A DNA stretch of 64,000 nucleotides from Limnanthes douglasii subsp. nivea (lineage: Eukaryota; Streptophyta; Magnoliopsida; Brassicales; Limnanthaceae). This document shows positions 60,379-64,000 of this stretch, one piece after another. The stretch lies in contig JAUPFV010000005.1 of assembly GCA_036936605.1 (NCBI GenBank), positions 123,870,453 through 123,934,452 on the forward strand, written 5' to 3'. The position numbers and the translations under genes are program-made. Under the pieces are notes generated by a model. The model searched no databases. It saw nothing but the letters and a program-made list of their open reading frames with translations, and was not told where the DNA came from. Within the stretch, counting starts at the first letter, position 1. Every line of letters begins with the position of its first letter.

Positions 60379-60474
60379 GGTTGCTAGGAAAGTAACCTCA
60401 CCCTATTTGAACCCTTTGCTGAGTTGTATAGCAGATAAAACTGGCGTCTTTTTTTGTTTCCTTAGTAACCGGAA

Positions 60475-60900
60475 CTAGGTTATGCAGACTTTTTCTCCGA
60501 GTATACATAGGTAGTCAAAGGGTGGCATGAGGATGGCCCGTTGTTCACGCATTAACTCTAATCCTAACAGCATGTTAAAGTCATCTATTGAAATAATAAA
60601 AAAGGTTACATGTCCTGACCATTTGTCGAGACACATTTCTACATCTCGTGCTATGCCTTCCAATGGTTTTGCATCCAAATTTACAACCTTCACAGTATCC
60701 CTTCCTTTGCTAATTTTCATGCTTAGTTGGATTACATCTTTCTTTCACATAAAGTTTTGGGTTTCTCATGTGTCTATGAAAGCGCGAGACATCTTTCTAT
60801 TCCCGTTGACATCTACGAACATAAGGGTCTTGTCCCTGCCTTTGGGTTTTTCTTCTTTGGCTCGGACGCTGCTTAATTTATGAAGCGAACTAACCATTTA
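60475..60900 (-). pseudogene. Chromovirus aspartic protease
   Basis: FIDT followed by a stop and ETQNFM (near 60765) corresponds to the protease core LVDTGATHNFV, with the glycine codon GGA changed to TGA. Downstream KVVNLDAKPLEG and IISIDDFNMLLGLELMREQR match the later protease segment (LDxFDVVLGMDWL). Confidence 0.75.
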
Positions 60901-60929
60901 ATCACGTTATTTACGCGTCTCCCGTTCTT

Positions 60930-62236
60930 CTTTGGACTCAATCTCCTCTACTAATGCGTTAAGCTTCCCGTTCTTTGGGAAATCACGCATTCTGTGCTTT
61001 CCTCCACATATAAAACAACTATATTGGGACGTACTTTCTTCTTTACGGTCATCAACTTTGTCCCGTGGTGGAAAAAATATTCTTTGGGTCTGCTTGTCCC
61101 TATCGTCTCTTCCTCCATCACATTCGTTGTAGTAGGCTCTTTGGTTTCTTCATTTTTCGTCATAATTGGTATAGTAGATCATGGGAGTCCTTCCCTTTTC
61201 TTCGTAACTAGTACGGTAGTTTATGAGATGTCTTCCCTTTACAGTTGGAATTCTATTCCTCAAGGGATTGGCTTTGTCCTCATATTAAGTGTCGTACAAC
61301 CTTTCGGCTTCGGTTATGGCTTCGATTAATGTTCGGACATGTCTTCGATCTAATTCGTATTTCACCCATGGTTTCGTACCGCAAAATAAATTGAAGAGCT
61401 TCTCTTCTTCTGACAGGTTTGGTATTTCCAATAACAGGTTTGTATACATTTGTGTATACTCTTTGATCAAACCCGTTTGTTCCAAATATTTTAATTTTGG
61501 CTCTTGCTTTATAAGCCACATTAACAGGATAAAAATATTTCTTTAGATCATTTGTAAAATATGACCAGCTATTAATAGTAGCCACACCTTGTTGGATTTC
61601 TTCGCTCCAAAGTCTTCACCATGCGAAGGCATTGTCGGTGATAAATATCGTTTCTCTTTCTATTTTCTTCAAGTCATCCTCTATCTCAAGGTGTTTAAAA
61701 TACCTTTCACAGCTCCATATAAAAGTGTCGATTTTTTTAGAATATATCTTCCTATCATAAAACTTTGGCTTCAGAGCATCTTCTCTCATGATCTTTCTCG
61801 TCCCGCCATCGATTGCAGCTTGTTTGCATAATACTAGCTCGCCACTAACCTCCTCCAACGTTTCTTTAAGTGATGCTAATTCTTGCTCGATTGACGATAT
61901 CCTAGCCATCGTTTGTTTGAGCTTTTGCATTTCCTCTTCGATTACCAACAACCCGGCCGCGACGATCTCGCCTTCGTCTAATATTTGGGCTCGTATTTCC
62001 ATCTTGATAACATCAACTACTTTGTTTACGTGGCCTTCCATGGTATCTTTCCACCCCTCAAGAGACTCATTTGTTAAGTACTCTTCATCAACGCGCATAA
62101 GGAAATCGCCTACTCGCTTCTCCATGCGTACCAACCTTGCTTCGAGGCTCGATTGCGTATCTTTAGATTTTGCCTTTTTCTTAATTTGGCCTTCAGTACC
62201 TCTCTCTGTGGTGATGTCGTTGGTTGGGTCAGCCAT
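60930..62236 (-). pseudogene. Chromovirus gag
   Basis: The start at 62236 gives MADPTNDITTERGTEGQIKK, a 206-residue coiled-coil-rich N-terminal part (MEKRVGDFLMRVDEE; LASLKETLEEVSGEL), then KPKFYDRKIYSKKIDTFIWS. A stop at 61616 and frameshifts follow; the middle part continues as FTNDLKKYFYPVNVAYKAR and EYTQMYTNLLLEIPNLSEEE to AITEAERLYDT. The zinc knuckle near 61000 reads CFICGGKHRMRDF, with the last cysteine changed to F. Confidence 0.85.
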
Positions 62237-62254
62237 TTCAAATTATTGCACCTG

Positions 62255-62266
62255 TTCTGATACCAA
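62255..62266 (-). promoter_or_regulatory. Chromovirus primer binding site
   Basis: The minus strand reads TGGTATCAGAAC, matching the initiator tRNA-Met primer site (TGGTATCAGAGC) at 11 of 12 bases, three bases from the 5' LTR. Confidence 0.85.
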
Positions 62267-62269
62267 ACT

Positions 62270-62777
62270 GTCACGGGCTTAGATTTTGACTAGTCTGTGT
62301 GGCACTTGAACTCTTCAAGTTAGCCTAAAAGATTGAAGGAATGGGACATTTAGAGCTTTAGAGAGAGTAAGTGTATTATATTTCTAGAGAGATAAAGTAA
62401 AATCCTTGGATGTTTGAGGAGCAAATGAAGCTCTCCTCCTTATATAGGTTCCATGGATGATTCTAGAAGATTTTCTAGAATCATCTCTTTCTGGAAGCTT
62501 CCTCTAATTACAATACATGTCTAGATAATAAAGGAAAATTCTAGATTACAAGGAAAGTTCTATAATATCCTAGAATGTTCTTGAGGCTTCTAGAATGTTC
62601 CAGAAGTGATGTAGAGTCTTCTAGAAGGATGCGGGGCATTCTAGAATCTTGGGGTTTCTCCATTGATGAAGAGTCTTCCAGAATCTTATATAAATAACTC
62701 TCCAGGTTATTCTAGGTACGTCCAAGGAACCTCGCAGGACGGTCTGTCTATAGAGGGAGATTCGACGGGCCGTGACA
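62270..62777 (-). repeat. 5' LTR of the chromovirus
   Basis: 508 bases. On the minus strand CTATATAAGGAGG lies near 62436-62448. Upstream of it are TTCTAGAA pairs at 62461-62498 and TTCTAGAATGTTCCAGAA at 62588-62605, then more CTAGAA words. Confidence 0.9.
62461..62605 (-). promoter_or_regulatory. Heat-shock-element-like array upstream of the chromovirus TATA box
   Basis: TTCTAGAA occurs twice at 62461-62481, TTTCTGGAAG near 62490, and TTCTAGAATGTTCCAGAA, a perfect four-unit site, at 62588-62605. The array lies from 15 to about 160 bases upstream of the TATA box on the minus strand. ATCOPIA78/ONSEN of Arabidopsis is activated by heat through such sites in its LTR. Activity here is inferred. 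Confidence 0.6.
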
Positions 62778-64000
62778 ATTTGTTTCTAGACAATGGCTCT
62801 GCTTCGGCCCACTTTGTAAAATAGTCCACTGCAACAATTATCATTTTTCGCCCTCCAGATACCATTGACAAAGGTCCCACTATATCTATTCCCCATCAAT
62901 CAAACAGAATGGCTTCGGTAATGGACATAAGTGAAATTGTTGGCTTATGAATAGAATTAGAAAATCTTTGACAACTATCACAACTTCGAACCAAATTCTC
63001 GGTATCGTTTATGATTAAAGGCCAATAAAACCCTTAAGCAAAACTCGACTAGTTAATGACTTAAACCCATAGTGCGTTGATCATTCTCCATCATGCAACT
63101 CTAATAAAATATCCTGTGATTCCTATTTATTCAAACATCGTAGTAAAGGTCTATTCAATGCTTTCTTATACAAAACTCCATCCAAAACTATGTCGCCAAA
63201 ATATTTGCCTCGCAATATTTTAACCAATTGTGCATCTTCAGGCAACTCTCCTCTAATAAAAAAAATTCAAAATATCAGTTCTCCAGTCGGCTCTGTCTAT
63301 ATCAGGGTTGACAAACAGCTTCTCAATATATTTAAAATGGTCTGATTGAACTAAATTCGTAGGGCTTTCTTACAGAAGAATCCACGAATACTCTTCCTTA
63401 TAATAAACATTTGCTAATGAGTCAGCCACTGTATTACTTCTTCGACTTATATGTTCCACAACAACGCGATTGAATAAAAACATCAATTTTCAAAGTTCTC
63501 GAAGATACAAAATTAGGCGATCCTTTTTTGCTTCGGAACTTCCAGATACCTGATTTGCTACTAATTGAGAATCTGTCTCTAATTAGACTGAGGTTGCTCC
63601 ACGTCTTTTTGCAGGTCTCAAACCAACTAAAGCGGTTTCGTATTCAACTTCATTACTCGAAGCGTGAAACCCAAATTAGATAGGCTGAAACATTGTTTCT
63701 CTAGATGGGGCAACTAATTGAACTCCAACGTTGTATCCCAAAACACTAGAACCGGCGTCAGTTCAAATAACCCACATTAAATTTACTAGTAAAACATCGT
63801 TGCTATCCTCTTTATTCGATCTGCTTGAATGAAATTACACAAGGAAATATGCCAAATTTTACGCTTTAGTTGCAGTTCGAGGTGTAAATGTAATATCAAA
63901 ATCTCTTAATTCTACTCACCACTTAACTATTCTTCCCAAAATATCAAGACATTGTAGAACATTTTTCAATGGAAATGAGGTCTGAACTTTGATGATATGA
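62778..64000 (-). pseudogene. Tat-like RNase H, second (archaeal-type) RNase H and integrase first half
   Basis: Minus strand, from the window edge: ELRDFDITFTPRTATKA (near 63900), then TDAGSSVLGYNVGVQLVAPS, FGFHASSNEVEYETALVGLR and ETDSQLVANQVSG (63500-63770), the archaeal-type RNase H that marks the Tat lineage. Next come eroded sequence, SCDSCQRFS of the integrase zinc finger (near 62975), and WGIDIVGPLSMVSGGRK with VAVDYFTKWAEAE (62800-62905), the first integrase Asp. Several stops. It ends at 62777, where the chromovirus begins; the rest is at 56770-57004. Confidence 0.85.

Larger units (their letters stand above)
57005..62777 (-). mobile_element. Chromovirus (chromodomain Ty3/gypsy retrotransposon), 5.8 kb, decayed
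   Basis: LTRs 57005-57509 and 62270-62777, TGTCA...TGACA. Minus-strand order: LTR, primer site GTT then TGGTATCAGAAC, gag ATG at 62236, protease, RT, RNase H, integrase, chromodomain, purine tract GGTGGGGAAGA, LTR. It is inserted in the Tat-like integrase gene. The target duplication is imperfect: CAAAT adjoins one end, and on the other end it lies five bases away. Damage in nearly every domain. Confidence 0.92.

Overview
This is nuclear DNA from a flowering plant, most likely a dicot. The evidence is the set of plant-type transposable elements (Tat-like Ty3/gypsy, a chromovirus, Ty1/copia, an L1-type LINE, a Mutator-like element), two plant mobile domain (PMD) loci, GT-AG introns and an AT-rich base composition. 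I found no bacterial operon, no tRNA or rRNA gene and no intact host housekeeping gene. Nearly everything is transposon or transposon-derived, mostly decayed and nested. The species cannot be named from the sequence alone.

Layout. 1-6516: minus-strand Tat-like Ty3/gypsy remnants (two primer binding sites, LTRs, gag, protease, RT and RNase H pieces), with an LTR-like piece in the opposite orientation inside gag. 6517-15368: an 8.85-kb Mutator-like element (MULE) with matching terminal inverted repeats. It holds a broken MULE transposase joined to an OTU-type cysteine protease domain (+), a divergent pair of small unrecognised genes with a shared CCCGCC-rich promoter, a spliced PMD pseudogene (-), and several GC-rich hairpins. 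16335-19564: an internally deleted Ty1/copia element with a perfect target site duplication.

20371-53531: a direct tandem duplication of a 16.6-kb block, meeting at 36960/36961. Each copy holds a 5'-truncated LINE (+) split by a full-length 7.1-kb copia element (-), then AT-rich DNA with a foldback element, then the promoter and first part of a PMD pseudogene. Copy 1 of that pseudogene is cut by the duplication junction; copy 2 runs on to about 54240.

54241-64000: an LTR-like stretch, a plus-strand Tat-type gag remnant, and a minus-strand Tat-like RNase H/integrase gene. That gene is split by a 5.8-kb chromovirus (57005-62777) whose LTRs carry strong heat-shock-element-like arrays.

Inferred order of events: the LINE inserted, copia inserted into the LINE, and the whole block was then duplicated in tandem. 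Separately, the chromovirus inserted into a Tat integrase gene. The least ordinary part is the MULE, which combines transposase-OTU, PMD and a divergent gene pair with E2F-like promoter motifs and matching 3' repeat arrays.
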